Below, one piece after another: positions 16,587 to 25,466 of a stretch of DNA of 35,039 bases; position 1 is the stretch's first letter, and each line of letters begins with the position of its first letter. Origin of the DNA: CAYRFQ01 sp964423615 (GTDB lineage: Bacteria; Planctomycetota; Planctomycetia; Gemmatales; Gemmataceae); assembly GCA_964423615.1 (NCBI GenBank), contig CAYRFQ010000084.1, positions 1 through 35,039 on the forward strand. Reading direction: 5' to 3'. A model generated the notes under the pieces. The model did not search any database, had not been told where the DNA came from, and saw only the letters and a program-made list of their open reading frames with translations. Made by a program: the position numbers and the translations under genes.

Positions 16587-17759
16587 TTAGCGGAGGAGGA
16601 TATCGGGGCGTGTGAATTCGGCTCCTTGGATACGGAGTTTTTTCAGTGGCCAATTTTCGGCAATCGTGAGTGTCCTTGGTCCGTCTTCGTTGACTAAAAA
16701 GGTGTCGCAGCTCAACGCCGAACGAATGCTCGCTCGCCAGGTTATGGCCGCATGCGAAGGGAGGAGGTCTTCGGTCGTTGGTGTCAGCGGTAGCTCCACA
16801 AGCGACCGTCCAGTGATGTGTCCCTGGGGCGAGAGTCGCCACTCATGTTCGGCCCCGCATGAACGATAAATGCGTCGGGCGGTGTTCAAAATTTGTTTCG
16901 GAACGGCTGCTGGCCAGGTGCTCGCAACGTAAGTCGCCAAAACACGACAGGCAGCGGTGTGTTCTCTCTTGAGGTGTTCGGGGATCTCACCAAACGCTAC
17001 GGTGCGGCTGGCCATGGCACACAGACCATACTTCTGTGCCGCAGCTAGCAACACGCAATACGAGTTAACCGGCGTTGGCGTAAAGCCGCCTTGCCTATAC
17101 ATGGAGGAACGGCCATCCACCAACGCTGTCAGGACTAAAGGCAAGACTCCTCTATGAATCAGTCGGTGACTCAACTGACCCGCGATTTCTCTTTCCGTGT
17201 CCCCCCGTTGCAAGGTCCGACAGGTCGCTTCCAAAGCGTGACCGAGGATTTTTCCAAGGGCTCGATAACAAGCTTCTTCGTACAGAGCGAGATTTTGCCG
17301 CATTTGGCAAATCTGTGACCCAATATTTTCCAATTCCCCGAAAGTTTGATCACATGCTACCCGCCGCCCGTTACAAAGGTCCCGCAACAGTTGCGTGCGG
17401 TTCGAGTGCCACGGCCATTCCTTAAGCAGAAACCCAAGTTCGTCGAGTTCTTCGTCAAAGATTCGTTGGGTGTCGACGTTCGAGGAGATGACCCAGCGAT
17501 GGTCTTGGGTACAGAAGATCACAGGGAGGGAGGCTGGATCGATCACGCCGCGAGCAATTCCGCCGCTGGTAAACCAGGCAAAGTTGGCCGGATCGAGCAA
17601 GAGCAAGCCATCGCAATCCGAAGTCGCCAACAGCTTTGCAACGAGTTGCTGTTTGGCCTCGATGTCGATCCGACGATCGCTCTGCGTTTGCTGGTGGACG
17701 GTTGGATTTGGCAGAGCTGGTAACGAAATTTGCGTTCCTGATATATTCCTAGCACTCAT
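16587..17759 (-). CDS. M24 (creatinase/aminopeptidase P)-like protein lacking metal ligands
   Basis: A 390-residue protein from the ATG at 17759. An N-terminal creatinase-like half (SDCDGLLLLDPANFAWFTSG, about 47-66) precedes a pita-bread-like half beginning near residue 160. In active M24 enzymes two Asp, one His and two Glu bind two metals. Here the segment around residues 208-230 (VLTALVDGRSSMYRQGGF) has no Asp pair in the usual D-x-G...D-x-T-R spacing. GHITGRSLVELP (313-324) keeps a His and a Glu, and the terminal segment has SCDTFLVNEDGPRTLT instead of the usual R-x-E-D. It may be a non-catalytic binding protein or a strongly diverged enzyme. The gene is intact, so the change looks evolved rather than decayed. 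Confidence 0.7.
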   Translation of the reverse strand: MSARNISGTQISLPALPNPTVHQQTQSDRRIDIEAKQQLVAKLLATSDCDGLLLLDPANFAWFTSGGIARGVIDPASLPVIFCTQDHRWVISSNVDTQRIFDEELDELGFLLKEWPWHSNRTQLLRDLCNGRRVACDQTFGELENIGSQICQMRQNLALYEEACYRALGKILGHALEATCRTLQRGDTEREIAGQLSHRLIHRGVLPLVLTALVDGRSSMYRQGGFTPTPVNSYCVLLAAAQKYGLCAMASRTVAFGEIPEHLKREHTAACRVLATYVASTWPAAVPKQILNTARRIYRSCGAEHEWRLSPQGHITGRSLVELPLTPTTEDLLPSHAAITWRASIRSALSCDTFLVNEDGPRTLTIAENWPLKKLRIQGAEFTRPDILLR

Positions 17760-17995
17760 ACTGCCATTACTCCTGCACACCGGTGCTGCGTAGAAGTCGA
17801 TTGCGGTTCTGACACGGTTGGTATCTAGAGAAAGACGAACAGCACTGGGCTTTCCAAGAACCGGAATCGTCAGCGAAGTTCTTTTTTGAGAGCTTCGTAG
17901 CCTTTCGAATTTGTGTCGAAACGAAACCACGTTCCCTTTGAAACCGTCAGTTTCGGACTTGTCTGATGCCCCACCGCATTCTCAACGAACAGAGT

Positions 17996-18502
17996 CTACT
18001 TTTGTTCCCAGGGAGGTAAAAAAGCCTCGCGGACATGAAGCTGGGCTTCTTCGACATAGTTTCGACTAATTCGCCGGGTTTCTTCGAGTTCTTCGGGCTT
18101 GATCTGGCGCACAACTTTGCCTGGCACTCCCATGACGACCGAACGAGTCGGAATTTCTCGTCCTTCTGGAACAACCGTTCCGGCGGCGATCAAACATTCT
18201 TCACCAATTTCGCAACCCGAGAGCAAAACGGCTCCCATCCCCACGAGAGTATCTTTCCCGATGCTTCTGCCGTGCAAGATGGCTCCGTGGCCGACAACAA
18301 CACCTTCCTGCAATAGCATCGAAGCGTCGGAATCGGTATGCACGACGCATCCGTCTTGGAGATTAACCCCCGGCTCGAATGTGATCGTAGCAAGATCCCC
18401 ACGGACGACGCAGTTATACCAAATGTTGACGTCTCGCGAAAGAACGACATCTCCCACAACCACGGCACTGGCGGCAACGTAGTAATCCCTGATCGCTCGC
18501 AT
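17996..18502 (-). CDS. Gamma-class carbonic-anhydrase-like hexapeptide-repeat protein
   Basis: A 168-residue protein from the ATG at 18502, preceded by AAGGGAG. It is a left-handed beta-helix of hexapeptide repeats (VVVGDVVLSRDVNIWYNCVV, ILHGRSIGKDTLVGMGAVLL) followed by a C-terminal helix. The three zinc ligands of the family are present: H55 in CVVHTD and H72 and H77 in GHGAILHG. Relatives include YrdA, PaaY and Cam; they are trimers that may hydrate CO2 or act on CoA thioesters. The C-terminal GVPGKVVRQI is typical of the family. The gene is separated from the M24-like gene by 236 bp and is divergent from the MFS gene. Confidence 0.93.
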   Translation of the reverse strand: MRAIRDYYVAASAVVVGDVVLSRDVNIWYNCVVRGDLATITFEPGVNLQDGCVVHTDSDASMLLQEGVVVGHGAILHGRSIGKDTLVGMGAVLLSGCEIGEECLIAAGTVVPEGREIPTRSVVMGVPGKVVRQIKPEELEETRRISRNYVEEAQLHVREAFLPPWEQK

Positions 18503-18652
18503 GGAAACTCCCTTGGCGAAAAACATCCTGAACACAATTATACGGCAGATTTCCCTAACTCAATTCGAAAAGGTCGTCGGGAATGCGGTTCGGCGAGTAA
18601 GAAATCCTTGACCTGCGATCCGAACGTGGAGAGCATGGAAGCATGCTCATGA

Positions 18653-18681
18653 GCACAAGGTAGCAGACACCTTGCCTGTGC
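18653..18681. repeat. Hairpin in the MFS upstream region
   Basis: CAAGGT (18656-18661) pairs with ACCTTG (18669-18674) over a 7-nt loop, with an outer GCA/TGC pairing after a four-base bulge. It lies about 100 bp before the MFS start, next to a second inverted repeat (GAGCAT...ATGCTC at about 18631-18648). These could be a palindromic repeat or leader structure; there is no T run. Confidence 0.4.
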
Positions 18682-18782
18682 CGGTTCCCGCTGGGTCTGA
18701 CCAACGGCACAACGACGGTTCGAATTCGTGGTGTCAGCTGCTTTCTACAAACAAGACGAATCCAGGCAAACAACACACGCAA

Positions 18783-20297
18783 ATGACATCGGAAATCCCA
18801 CCCGACAATCCCTCCGAATCAGGCGGCCCTTGGTACGCCGGGGTCACACGTTACCAATGGATCGTGTTGGCCATCGCATCGGCGGGCTGGCTGTTCGACG
18901 TTTTCGAAGGGCAACTTTTCGGTGCGTGTATGTACCACGCCCTTGCAGACTTGTTGCCCGCTGAAACGTTTGCGACGTCCAAGGAATACTACATCAATTT
19001 GGGCTTGAGCGCGTTCATGGTCGGCGCGGCAATTGGAGGAGTGTTGTTCGGCGCGATCGCCGACGTTTGGAGTCGGAAATGGACGATGGCGATCACCATC
19101 CTCTGGTACTCTCTGTTTACGGGTGTGACCGTTTTCGTCGATCGTTGGGAATATTTGGTCATCCTCCGTTTGCTCGTAGGGATGGGAGTCGGTGGCGAAT
19201 GGGCGGTCGCGGCGGCGCTGGTGGCCGAGGTGTTTCCGCAACGGGCTCGACCCATCGCGTCGGGCATCTTCCATGCATCATCGGTATTGGGAACCTACAT
19301 GGCCGTTGGTGCAGCCTTGTTGGTCCCAATCATATCCTGGCGTTATGGGTTCGCTCTCGGTGTCATTCCGGCCATCTTGGTGTTGTTCGTCCGCATCGGA
19401 ATGAAGGAACCAGGAAAAGCGAAAGGCGATTCCTCGAATGCCACGACTGGCGAACCGTCAACAGCTGTGACCGCGACCACCGAAGTGCGACCGGGTTCAC
19501 AAGCGATCACTGATCCCGAAACGCAGACCCGAATTTCTCAAGAGACGGAGAATGTGGCTCCGGGTTCTCAAAGCCTGGAAAGGTCGGAGCGGCCAGCGCG
19601 ACCAATTCAGAGACGCGGGGTTGGCGCGATCGCCGTTCTCTTCACCGAGCCCAAACTGCTTGCCCACACGTTGTTGGCGACGATCCTCGCGACTATTGGT
19701 CTCGTCACGTTTTGGGGAGTGCATTTCCGTGGTCGCGACTTGGTTCGTAATGCGAGTCGGGTCGAACAACAGCGGATCACTGACGCGAGCGAGTCCAATG
19801 AAGAACTCGAAGTTAGCGATCGAACAATCAACTGGCACGGAAGTCTCGGTTGGTTTCTGCTGACAACCGGAGGCGGCGTGGGGCTATTGACGTTCGCACC
19901 GGTCAGCCAAAAGATTGGGAGACGGGTGGCCTTCATTGTGTTTCACGTGGGTGCCTTTCTTGTGACGTTCGTGGCGTATTTCTTATCGAGTTCGCTCATG
20001 GGGCTGTTGGTCTTTATGCCCCTTTTTGGCTTTTTCACTCTTGCGATGCACGCTGGATATGCTGTTTATTTTCCCGAACTGTTCCCAACGCGAGTGCGTG
20101 GTACTGGTGTTGGGTTTTCGTTCAATGTCAGCAAACTGGCAACGGCGCCCGCTCTGCTGTTTTTTGCCTGGCTGCAGACGGGGCCGTTCGCGTTGACGTT
20201 TGCTCAAGCTGTCCTCGCGCTTGGTTGTTTGTTTCTGCTCGGAGTGGTAGTCGCGTTAGTGAGCCCGGAAACGCGAGGACAACCACTACCAGAATGA
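18783..20297 (+). CDS. Major facilitator superfamily transporter with long central loop
   Basis: A 504-residue inner-membrane protein, taken from the ATG at 18783 because it fits the N-terminal cytoplasmic tail of the family; no strong RBS is visible and the frame is open upstream. The typical 12-helix MFS pattern is recognisable, with the loop 2-3 motif GAIADVWSRKWTMAI and the helix 4 motif RLLVGMGVGGEWAVAAALVA of sugar or organic-acid:H+ symporters. Between helices 6 and 7 is a ~65-residue hydrophilic loop rich in Thr, Ser and Glu. After helix 7 comes another ~40-residue charged insertion (VRNASRVEQQRITDAS). The substrate is unknown, a sugar or carboxylate being likely. Confidence 0.88.
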   Translation: MTSEIPPDNPSESGGPWYAGVTRYQWIVLAIASAGWLFDVFEGQLFGACMYHALADLLPAETFATSKEYYINLGLSAFMVGAAIGGVLFGAIADVWSRKWTMAITILWYSLFTGVTVFVDRWEYLVILRLLVGMGVGGEWAVAAALVAEVFPQRARPIASGIFHASSVLGTYMAVGAALLVPIISWRYGFALGVIPAILVLFVRIGMKEPGKAKGDSSNATTGEPSTAVTATTEVRPGSQAITDPETQTRISQETENVAPGSQSLERSERPARPIQRRGVGAIAVLFTEPKLLAHTLLATILATIGLVTFWGVHFRGRDLVRNASRVEQQRITDASESNEELEVSDRTINWHGSLGWFLLTTGGGVGLLTFAPVSQKIGRRVAFIVFHVGAFLVTFVAYFLSSSLMGLLVFMPLFGFFTLAMHAGYAVYFPELFPTRVRGTGVGFSFNVSKLATAPALLFFAWLQTGPFALTFAQAVLALGCLFLLGVVVALVSPETRGQPLPE

Positions 20298-20593
20298 GAG
20301 TCGAGAGAGGTGAGCTGTGAGAAAGAAAAAGCGACAACGATGCGGGAGGTTTTTTGGAGCTTTTTTCGCTCCCAGGACGTTGCTCTGGGCTACGTTGAAT
20401 TTGTCCTTGGGTGATCGGAGAAATAAGTTTCGCTGTTGGTGGCTCGGTTCATTTAGTTCTGTCGATTTTGAGCTCCTTCGAGCCTCAAGACTGTCAATCT
20501 ACGACACGAATTTGTCTGACCGTGCTCTCTCAACAAAACCAGTCGTCAACTCTCAACTCTCAACGAATTATCCCACCATAGGAGTATCCTCGA
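20298..20593. other. Intergenic stretch with weak hairpin
   Basis: About 300 bp between the MFS and DUF6807 genes. GGAGC (20356-20360) can pair with GCTCC (20368-20372) over a T-rich loop and might end the MFS transcript. The 94-codon frame across it has poor codon use and is not supported. AGGAG at 20580-20584 is the ribosome-binding site of the next gene. Confidence 0.45.
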
Positions 20594-21673
20594 ATGCGTA
20601 GACGTTACTTGTTGTTAATCGCGAGCCTCGTGATGCCACCAATTGTGTTGGCGATTCCGTTGCCCGCAAGTTCCCACTCTCCGACTAACAATACGACGGC
20701 AGAGGCTTTGGACGGCAAGAAACGACCACGGGGGGCCAAGGTCACGCTCAACATCAAGGATGAGACGGTCGAGTTCCTTGTGAACAAACAGGTCGTTTCG
20801 GTCTACCACACGAAAGGCCAACCGAAACCCATCTTGTGGCCTGTCTACGGCCCCAAAGGTTCGAAGGTCACGCGGTCCTATCCTCTTATCAAAGGCGTGA
20901 AGGGAGAAGCGGCAGACCACATCCACCACCGATCCGTCTGGTTCACTTACGGGGACGTGATTCCCAAAGGCATTCCGATCAAGCAGAAAATTCGCGGCGT
21001 CGATGGCGTCGACTTTTGGTCTGAGCGAACCGGTGCCGGAAAAATCATCTGCACGAAAGTGAAGGCTGGCCCGAGTGGTCCCGATTGGGCGAGTATCGAG
21101 ACGCACAACGAGTGGCGAATGGCCGACGGTAAGAAGATCATGGACGAAGACCGAACCGTTATCTTCTATGACTTTGGCATCGCTCGCCTCTATGTCTTCA
21201 TCGTCCGCCTCCAGGCGACGGTTTGTGACATCCTATTTGGAGATACCAAGGAAGGGGCCATGGGAGTGCGAGTGAGCCACCTGCTCCGGGAAGACAAGAG
21301 TGGCGGTAAGATTCAAAACTCCAAAGGTAAAACAGGGGCGAACGCGTGTTGGGGACGTCGAGCAGACTGGTGCGATTACTCCGGTCAGATCAACGGTAAG
21401 CCTGTGGGCATTGCGATCTTCGACGACAAGAAGAACCAGTGGCGGTCTTGCTTCCACGTCCGTGCGTACGGACTGATGGCCGCCAATCCATTCGGCCGCT
21501 CACGATCTCGTTTTCCCGATGCCAGGAACATCAAGGCTCTCGCCGACCTACCGAAAGGCGAAACGCTCGTCTTGCGATACGGTGTTCTCGTCCACGACGG
21601 GAACACCAAAGAGGGACAAGTCGCTGAGTATTACCAGCAGTTCTTGAAATCTCGAAAGCGTGAGTTAAAGTAA
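20594..21673 (+). CDS. PmoA-like / DUF6807 secreted protein
   Basis: A 359-residue protein with an N-terminal hydrophobic signal (LLLIASLVMPPIVLAIPLPA) and AGGAG ten bases before the ATG. The hallmark is ADHIHHRSVWFTYGDV (about residues 106-121), matching the D-H-x-H-H-R-x-x-W-F core of the DUF6807/PmoA family that is expanded in Planctomycetota and Bacteroidota. Later segments W-C-D-Y-S-G, VGIAIFDDKKN, FHVRAYGLMAANPFG and the C-terminal EGQVAEYYQQFL also fit the family. The role is thought to relate to polysaccharide or sugar metabolism but is not established. Many paralogues occur per genome, so a specific substrate cannot be given. Confidence 0.88.
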   Translation: MRRRYLLLIASLVMPPIVLAIPLPASSHSPTNNTTAEALDGKKRPRGAKVTLNIKDETVEFLVNKQVVSVYHTKGQPKPILWPVYGPKGSKVTRSYPLIKGVKGEAADHIHHRSVWFTYGDVIPKGIPIKQKIRGVDGVDFWSERTGAGKIICTKVKAGPSGPDWASIETHNEWRMADGKKIMDEDRTVIFYDFGIARLYVFIVRLQATVCDILFGDTKEGAMGVRVSHLLREDKSGGKIQNSKGKTGANACWGRRADWCDYSGQINGKPVGIAIFDDKKNQWRSCFHVRAYGLMAANPFGRSRSRFPDARNIKALADLPKGETLVLRYGVLVHDGNTKEGQVAEYYQQFLKSRKRELK

Positions 21674-21918
21674 CAATCTTCACAGGTTTTGAAGACGACC
21701 TGTCGGAGCAAAACCCACCAGAAAACCCAGTGGTTTTGACGACGACCTGTCCCAACCCCGCATAGCACGTCCAGCGAGTGGAGGGACAACACTTGCCATA
21801 GTGTGCCGGATACAGAAAAGCGACCAAGAATTTTTTTTACCTGCCTGAGCCGGTGGTAAGCTTTCGGCTCGGGTTTTGGTTCGTTACCTTCCGATTGTTC
21901 CATCCAAGGGCACAACGC
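21674..21918. repeat. Short direct repeat between DUF6807 and YciI-like genes
   Basis: A ~20-bp sequence ending in ACGACCTGTC occurs twice, at about 21686-21705 and 21732-21751, with one mismatch and 46 bp apart. No gene is present. The stretch just upstream of the next gene is T-rich. Confidence 0.5.
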
Positions 21919-22212
21919 ATGAAATTTGCTGCCATCATCGAATACTGCCAAGACAAGGAAAAGATTGCTAATGTACGCCCAACACATCGCGAGTACTTGA
22001 AGAAACTCCTCGACGAAGGGAAACTCGTCGTCTCCGGTCCCATTACCGACGACACTGGTGCGTTGATCGTCTACGAAGCCGCCAACCACGACGAAGCCGA
22101 GGCCTTTCTCCAAGCCGACCCGTTTCATCAAAACAACATTTTCCTCTCGTACGAAATTCGTCCATGGAAAATCGTCATGAGCAACCATGATTTGATTCCG
22201 GCAGAGAGTTGA
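21919..22212 (+). CDS. YciI-like protein
   Basis: A 97-residue protein from the ATG at 21919; a longer frame upstream starts in sequence that does not fit the family. It shows the dimeric ferredoxin-like fold pattern of YciI proteins: KFAAIIEYCQD, then THREYLKKLLDEGKLVVSGP with the conserved His and Gly-Pro, then ALIVYEAANHDEAEAFLQAD and the closing EIRPWKIV. YciI proteins are small dehalogenase-like or muconolactone-isomerase-like enzymes whose substrates are mostly unknown. It appears to be transcribed alone, with a terminator about 130 bp downstream. Confidence 0.88.
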   Translation: MKFAAIIEYCQDKEKIANVRPTHREYLKKLLDEGKLVVSGPITDDTGALIVYEAANHDEAEAFLQADPFHQNNIFLSYEIRPWKIVMSNHDLIPAES

Positions 22213-22340
22213 GTAGGACTTGAGGGAATTTTGTATCAGACCCGATCGGAGCGTTTTTGGTTTGTACTCGGTACCTTGCAAGGCTCCATCGCAAGGACAC
22301 GCCAGCAGCATGGTTCTACGCCTATTGTCTTGTCGTAGGC

Positions 22341-22364
22341 GCACACGGCTCGTGTGTATTTTTT
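22341..22364 (+). terminator. Rho-independent terminator after the YciI-like gene
   Basis: GCACACG (22341-22347) pairs with CGTGTGT (22351-22357) over a GCT loop, one pair being G-T, and is followed by A and six T. A second hairpin CGCCTA/TAGGCG lies just upstream (about 22319-22341). The same GCT-loop stem design recurs at 34796-34828. Confidence 0.7.
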
Positions 22365-22575
22365 GATACATCCAACACCAACCGACAGCGTTTTCCGGGA
22401 TTGTGTCAGTAGGAATTCCCACTGATTGGACTCTGGATCAGACCAAAAATCCAAACTCAAGACCACGGGAACCTAACACGATTCAACCTGAGGAGAATTA
22501 CCAAGACACAACTCGCAAGGATGAATACATTAGTTCCGAAAGTCCAAACCAAAGCATCCATAGAAGGTAGAAGTC

Positions 22576-23472
22576 ATGCAAACGGAAGACGTGACCTTTT
22601 TTAGCGACGGATACAAACTGGCAGGAACTTTCTATCTCCCCGACGAATTCGATAAATCTATCCAACATCCATTGATCATCCCGTGCTCGGGGTTCACCGG
22701 ATTGCGGAATATCCACCCGGAGCGATTCGCTCGATACTTGACCAATCACGGACATCTTTGTTTTTCGTTCGACTACCGCGGTTTTGGCGACAGTGAAGGC
22801 ATTCGTCGTCGGGTTATCCTCGAAGAACAAGTACGTGACTTGCTCCACGCGGTAGGTTATGTCGAAGTTGACGACCGCGTTAATTCCAATCGCATCATCC
22901 TGCTCGGTTGGGGAATGGGAGCCGGAGTTGTACTTGATGCGAGTCGCGAGTTACTCGGTGTCGTCGGATTGATCGCCATCAACGGGTTCTACTCGGGCAA
23001 ACGAGTACAACAAGCTCACCACACTACGAAAGGTTTTTTCGAATTTCGCGACCGAGTCCGAACCGACTACCAACATCGTGCTCGATCCGGCCAGATTCGT
23101 TGGGACGATCCGTTCTACTACTACCCACTCGACCCTGAGTCGAGGGAGTACGTCGAAGGAGTGCTTCGGAAACAGCCTGGCTACGACGTCGAGCACTATT
23201 CGGGAGAACTCGCTGACTCGTTGTTGCGGTGGTATCCCGAGGCCCATGCACCGTACATGCGCACGCCCGTGTTCATCGCCCACGGGACGCAGAACGCTCT
23301 GCATCCCCCAACTGAGGCCGAGGCGCTCTTTTCTGCCTACGGCGGACCCAAACTACTTTATTGGATCGAAGACGCTGGACACACAGAGTGGATGTTCGAC
23401 GACAATGAGCTTTTTCTGAAGTTGAATCGACGCATAGTCGAATGGCTCGACAAGTTGCTGGCCAGTTTGTGA
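22576..23472 (+). CDS. Alpha/beta-hydrolase fold protein with degenerate catalytic triad
   Basis: A 298-residue cytoplasmic protein related to the serine aminopeptidase / dienelactone-hydrolase-like group: PLIIPCSGFTG as the oxyanion strand, FSFDYRGFGDSEG as the conserved post-strand loop, and a nucleophile elbow at 111-115. The elbow reads G-W-G-M-G, so the catalytic Ser is Gly113. The acid position in AHGTQNALHPP is Asn240 rather than Asp, while the His is kept in DAGHTEWM (H269). Thus only one of the three triad residues remains, yet the frame is intact. It may bind a ligand or protein instead of hydrolysing esters, or use other residues. The gene has 363 bp of upstream non-coding sequence and faces a hairpin element. 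Confidence 0.85.
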   Translation: MQTEDVTFFSDGYKLAGTFYLPDEFDKSIQHPLIIPCSGFTGLRNIHPERFARYLTNHGHLCFSFDYRGFGDSEGIRRRVILEEQVRDLLHAVGYVEVDDRVNSNRIILLGWGMGAGVVLDASRELLGVVGLIAINGFYSGKRVQQAHHTTKGFFEFRDRVRTDYQHRARSGQIRWDDPFYYYPLDPESREYVEGVLRKQPGYDVEHYSGELADSLLRWYPEAHAPYMRTPVFIAHGTQNALHPPTEAEALFSAYGGPKLLYWIEDAGHTEWMFDDNELFLKLNRRIVEWLDKLLASL

Positions 23473-23593
23473 GCAAGAGTTTTCCACATGAGAGGAATAT
23501 ATGTCTCGATGTTGGGACGGATGCGTTCTGCTCTTGCGAGAGAGAGCCAACAGAGGTTCTCAAGTCTCGGTCACCCCGATCGGGTTCTGTGGC

Positions 23594-23611
23594 CCTACTA
23601 GAAATAGTAGG
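23594..23611. repeat. GAAA-tetraloop hairpin
   Basis: CCTACTA (23594-23600) pairs with TAGTAGG (23605-23611) around a GAAA loop. It sits immediately before the larger inverted-repeat element and overlaps its first bases, between two convergent genes. Confidence 0.5.
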
Positions 23612-23711
23612 CCGTCAATCTTCGATTGACGGGTCACCGAAAACGGGATTCATTGTCCCTGAAGTTCTTGTGGTTTTGCTCACCCGTCAATCGAAGATTG
23701 ACGGCCCACTA
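23605..23711. repeat. Paired-hairpin inverted-repeat element between convergent genes
   Basis: Two 30-bp arms (23605-23634 and 23682-23711) are inverted copies with one mismatch, 47 bp apart. Each arm is itself a hairpin: CCGTCAATC (23612-23620 and 23684-23692) pairs with GATTGACGG over TTC or GAA. The element lies 132 bp after the hydrolase stop and 10 bp from the glycosyltransferase stop. It resembles a BIME-like pair of REP hairpins and could be a two-way terminator or a small mobile repeat. Confidence 0.8.
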
Positions 23712-23720
23712 GCCACGATT

Positions 23721-25295
23721 CTATTGAGGGTGGCTCACTGCCTTTTCGGAGACCGGTGTCGGTCTCGCTTGGGCGACGTGTTTCGCGATCCGCTCGACGC
23801 GGTAAACCGTCAGCAATTCTCCTGTCCACAACTTGTGAACCCGAAATCGCGAATCCTCCTGGAGTCGCCGGAAAGCCACGATTTCCTGGTGTTTGAAAGT
23901 GTCGCGCATGAGTAACCACGAACGTTGGCCGAGAAAGCTGTGGCGACCGTCGAGTGGCCGTAAGCTTTGCGGAGAGAAAGGCTCGCTGATCAACGGGTGA
24001 TACGCCGATTCCAAGTCACGGAGATACCAGGTATGCTGCCAGGCACTTCCCACAACCGTTTCCCCAACCCGTCTTTGCTCCTGTAGAAAAGCGAGAGCCT
24101 CCGTGGTATCTTCCCGGGGCCAAGGTTGGACCAATCGCCAGGTCGTATAACCAACGGGGATCACCAGCACCATGCTGATGATCCCTGCAAGAGAATACGC
24201 ACCGAGTGAACTCAAACGACAACAAGGCTTGTTCTGGTCTTCCTTACTCGCGTGAAGCAACTGCCTGATCCACACGAAGCCACCATGAACTCCAAGCCCT
24301 GCCAACATCAGTAAACTCGGAGCCAAAAACGCCGCCACTCGGCTCGGTCCGATCGGATATTTGCCGATCAACCACGCACAAGTCAAAAGCCCGACGGGCC
24401 ACAACAACACGCCAAGGATCGCACGGCGTTCCGTCCGCCAAAGTTGTATGGCTCCAAAGACCATGAACAGTACCAGCAAATTTCCAATAGGCTCGCAGTT
24501 GTAACGGGCAGCTTCGGTCAGTCGGATCAACAACATCGGCAAGACCATCATAGGGTTCGACCAATCAGGAAAGAACTGCGACCAGTGGTCTACCAAGAAT
24601 GGACATCGCTGGGCCTTAATTGGCCCAAACAACAACAGTAAAAAGAAGCCGCCGAGAGCAATCAAGAAAACGAGATAGGCCAAGGTGGTTCGTCCACGTA
24701 GTTGGAGAACTTTGGGGAACAGAGTGAGAGCAACACCACCAAGAACGAAGCAAGACGGGAAAGATAAAAAGAGTAAGAACGGAGACAAGATCGCGTAGAA
24801 GAGGCATTCTTTGACAAAACGGGAATGAGAGTTGGTTATGGTATGTTGTCGACACCAAGCAAAGTAGGCAATTACAAACGCGTTGACGAACACATCCACG
24901 GCATACGGCTTGGCCTCGCAAGAATGCCACAGGAGTCGATCAGAGAAACCAACGAACAACGTCACGATGACAGCGGGCCAATGACCAAACAAAGACCTCG
25001 CCGCCAAAGCTATAAATCCGACCGCCAGACAACTTGCGAGGAACGGAAGGAGTCGCATCGCGAAAGTACTTTCGCCCAACGTGAGTGAGATGATTTTTTC
25101 CACCCACAAAAATAACGGAGGGGCCGCTTCGGCGTAGAAGAGCGGACCGAGATGTTCCCAAAAGGTCTTCTCGACAGCGTTGAGCAACAAAGCAGCTTCA
25201 TCGTGCCAGACTACTGGGTTTCTAAGGTAATGGAAAGCACGCAACACCAAACCCAACGCCAACACGAGCCACAGCCAGACATGTTTTTTGCGCAT
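23721..25295 (-). CDS. GT39-like polytopic membrane glycosyltransferase
   Basis: A 524-residue inner-membrane protein from the ATG at 25295; the longer frame adds a soluble tail that does not fit. It starts with a membrane segment (HVWLWLVLALGLVL) followed by the loop VVWHDEAALLLNAV. There the Asp-Glu pair (about residues 31-32) is in the place of the catalytic acidic residue of GT39/ArnT/PMT-type enzymes. At least eight further hydrophobic segments follow, for example YAILSPFLLFLSFPSCFVLG, LAYLVFLIALGGFFLLLLFG and AYSLAGIISMVLVIPVGY. The ~110-residue C-terminal soluble part (TEALAFLQEQRRVGETVVGS) is typical of periplasmic ends. Such enzymes move a sugar from a polyprenyl phosphate donor to a lipid, glycan or protein. 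Donor and acceptor are unknown. Confidence 0.85.
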   Translation of the reverse strand: MRKKHVWLWLVLALGLVLRAFHYLRNPVVWHDEAALLLNAVEKTFWEHLGPLFYAEAAPPLFLWVEKIISLTLGESTFAMRLLPFLASCLAVGFIALAARSLFGHWPAVIVTLFVGFSDRLLWHSCEAKPYAVDVFVNAFVIAYFAWCRQHTITNSHSRFVKECLFYAILSPFLLFLSFPSCFVLGGVALTLFPKVLQLRGRTTLAYLVFLIALGGFFLLLLFGPIKAQRCPFLVDHWSQFFPDWSNPMMVLPMLLIRLTEAARYNCEPIGNLLVLFMVFGAIQLWRTERRAILGVLLWPVGLLTCAWLIGKYPIGPSRVAAFLAPSLLMLAGLGVHGGFVWIRQLLHASKEDQNKPCCRLSSLGAYSLAGIISMVLVIPVGYTTWRLVQPWPREDTTEALAFLQEQRRVGETVVGSAWQHTWYLRDLESAYHPLISEPFSPQSLRPLDGRHSFLGQRSWLLMRDTFKHQEIVAFRRLQEDSRFRVHKLWTGELLTVYRVERIAKHVAQARPTPVSEKAVSHPQ

Positions 25296-25466
25296 GGAGA
25301 TTCGCCCCGCTTGATCAGTTTCGTCAACGAAGAGTTGATACCACTTCGATAGGATTCGAGGCAAGACGAAGAGGGGATGGTGCTTGCGATTATAGAATCG
25401 GAGGGACACGGAGCTATGGTGGACTTTAACACTCTCCCCAGTCTTCTGTCATTTCCTGTGAGCAGG

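Noticed and set aside
18690..18745. GGTTCGAATTC resembling a tRNA T-loop
   Set aside because: The flanking T stem pairs only partly, and no acceptor stem, D arm or anticodon arm could be placed upstream or downstream.
20317..20601. 94-codon frame between the MFS and DUF6807 genes
   Set aside because: Its composition is unusual, it has no recognisable motif, it contains a probable hairpin, and it overlaps the start of the DUF6807 gene.
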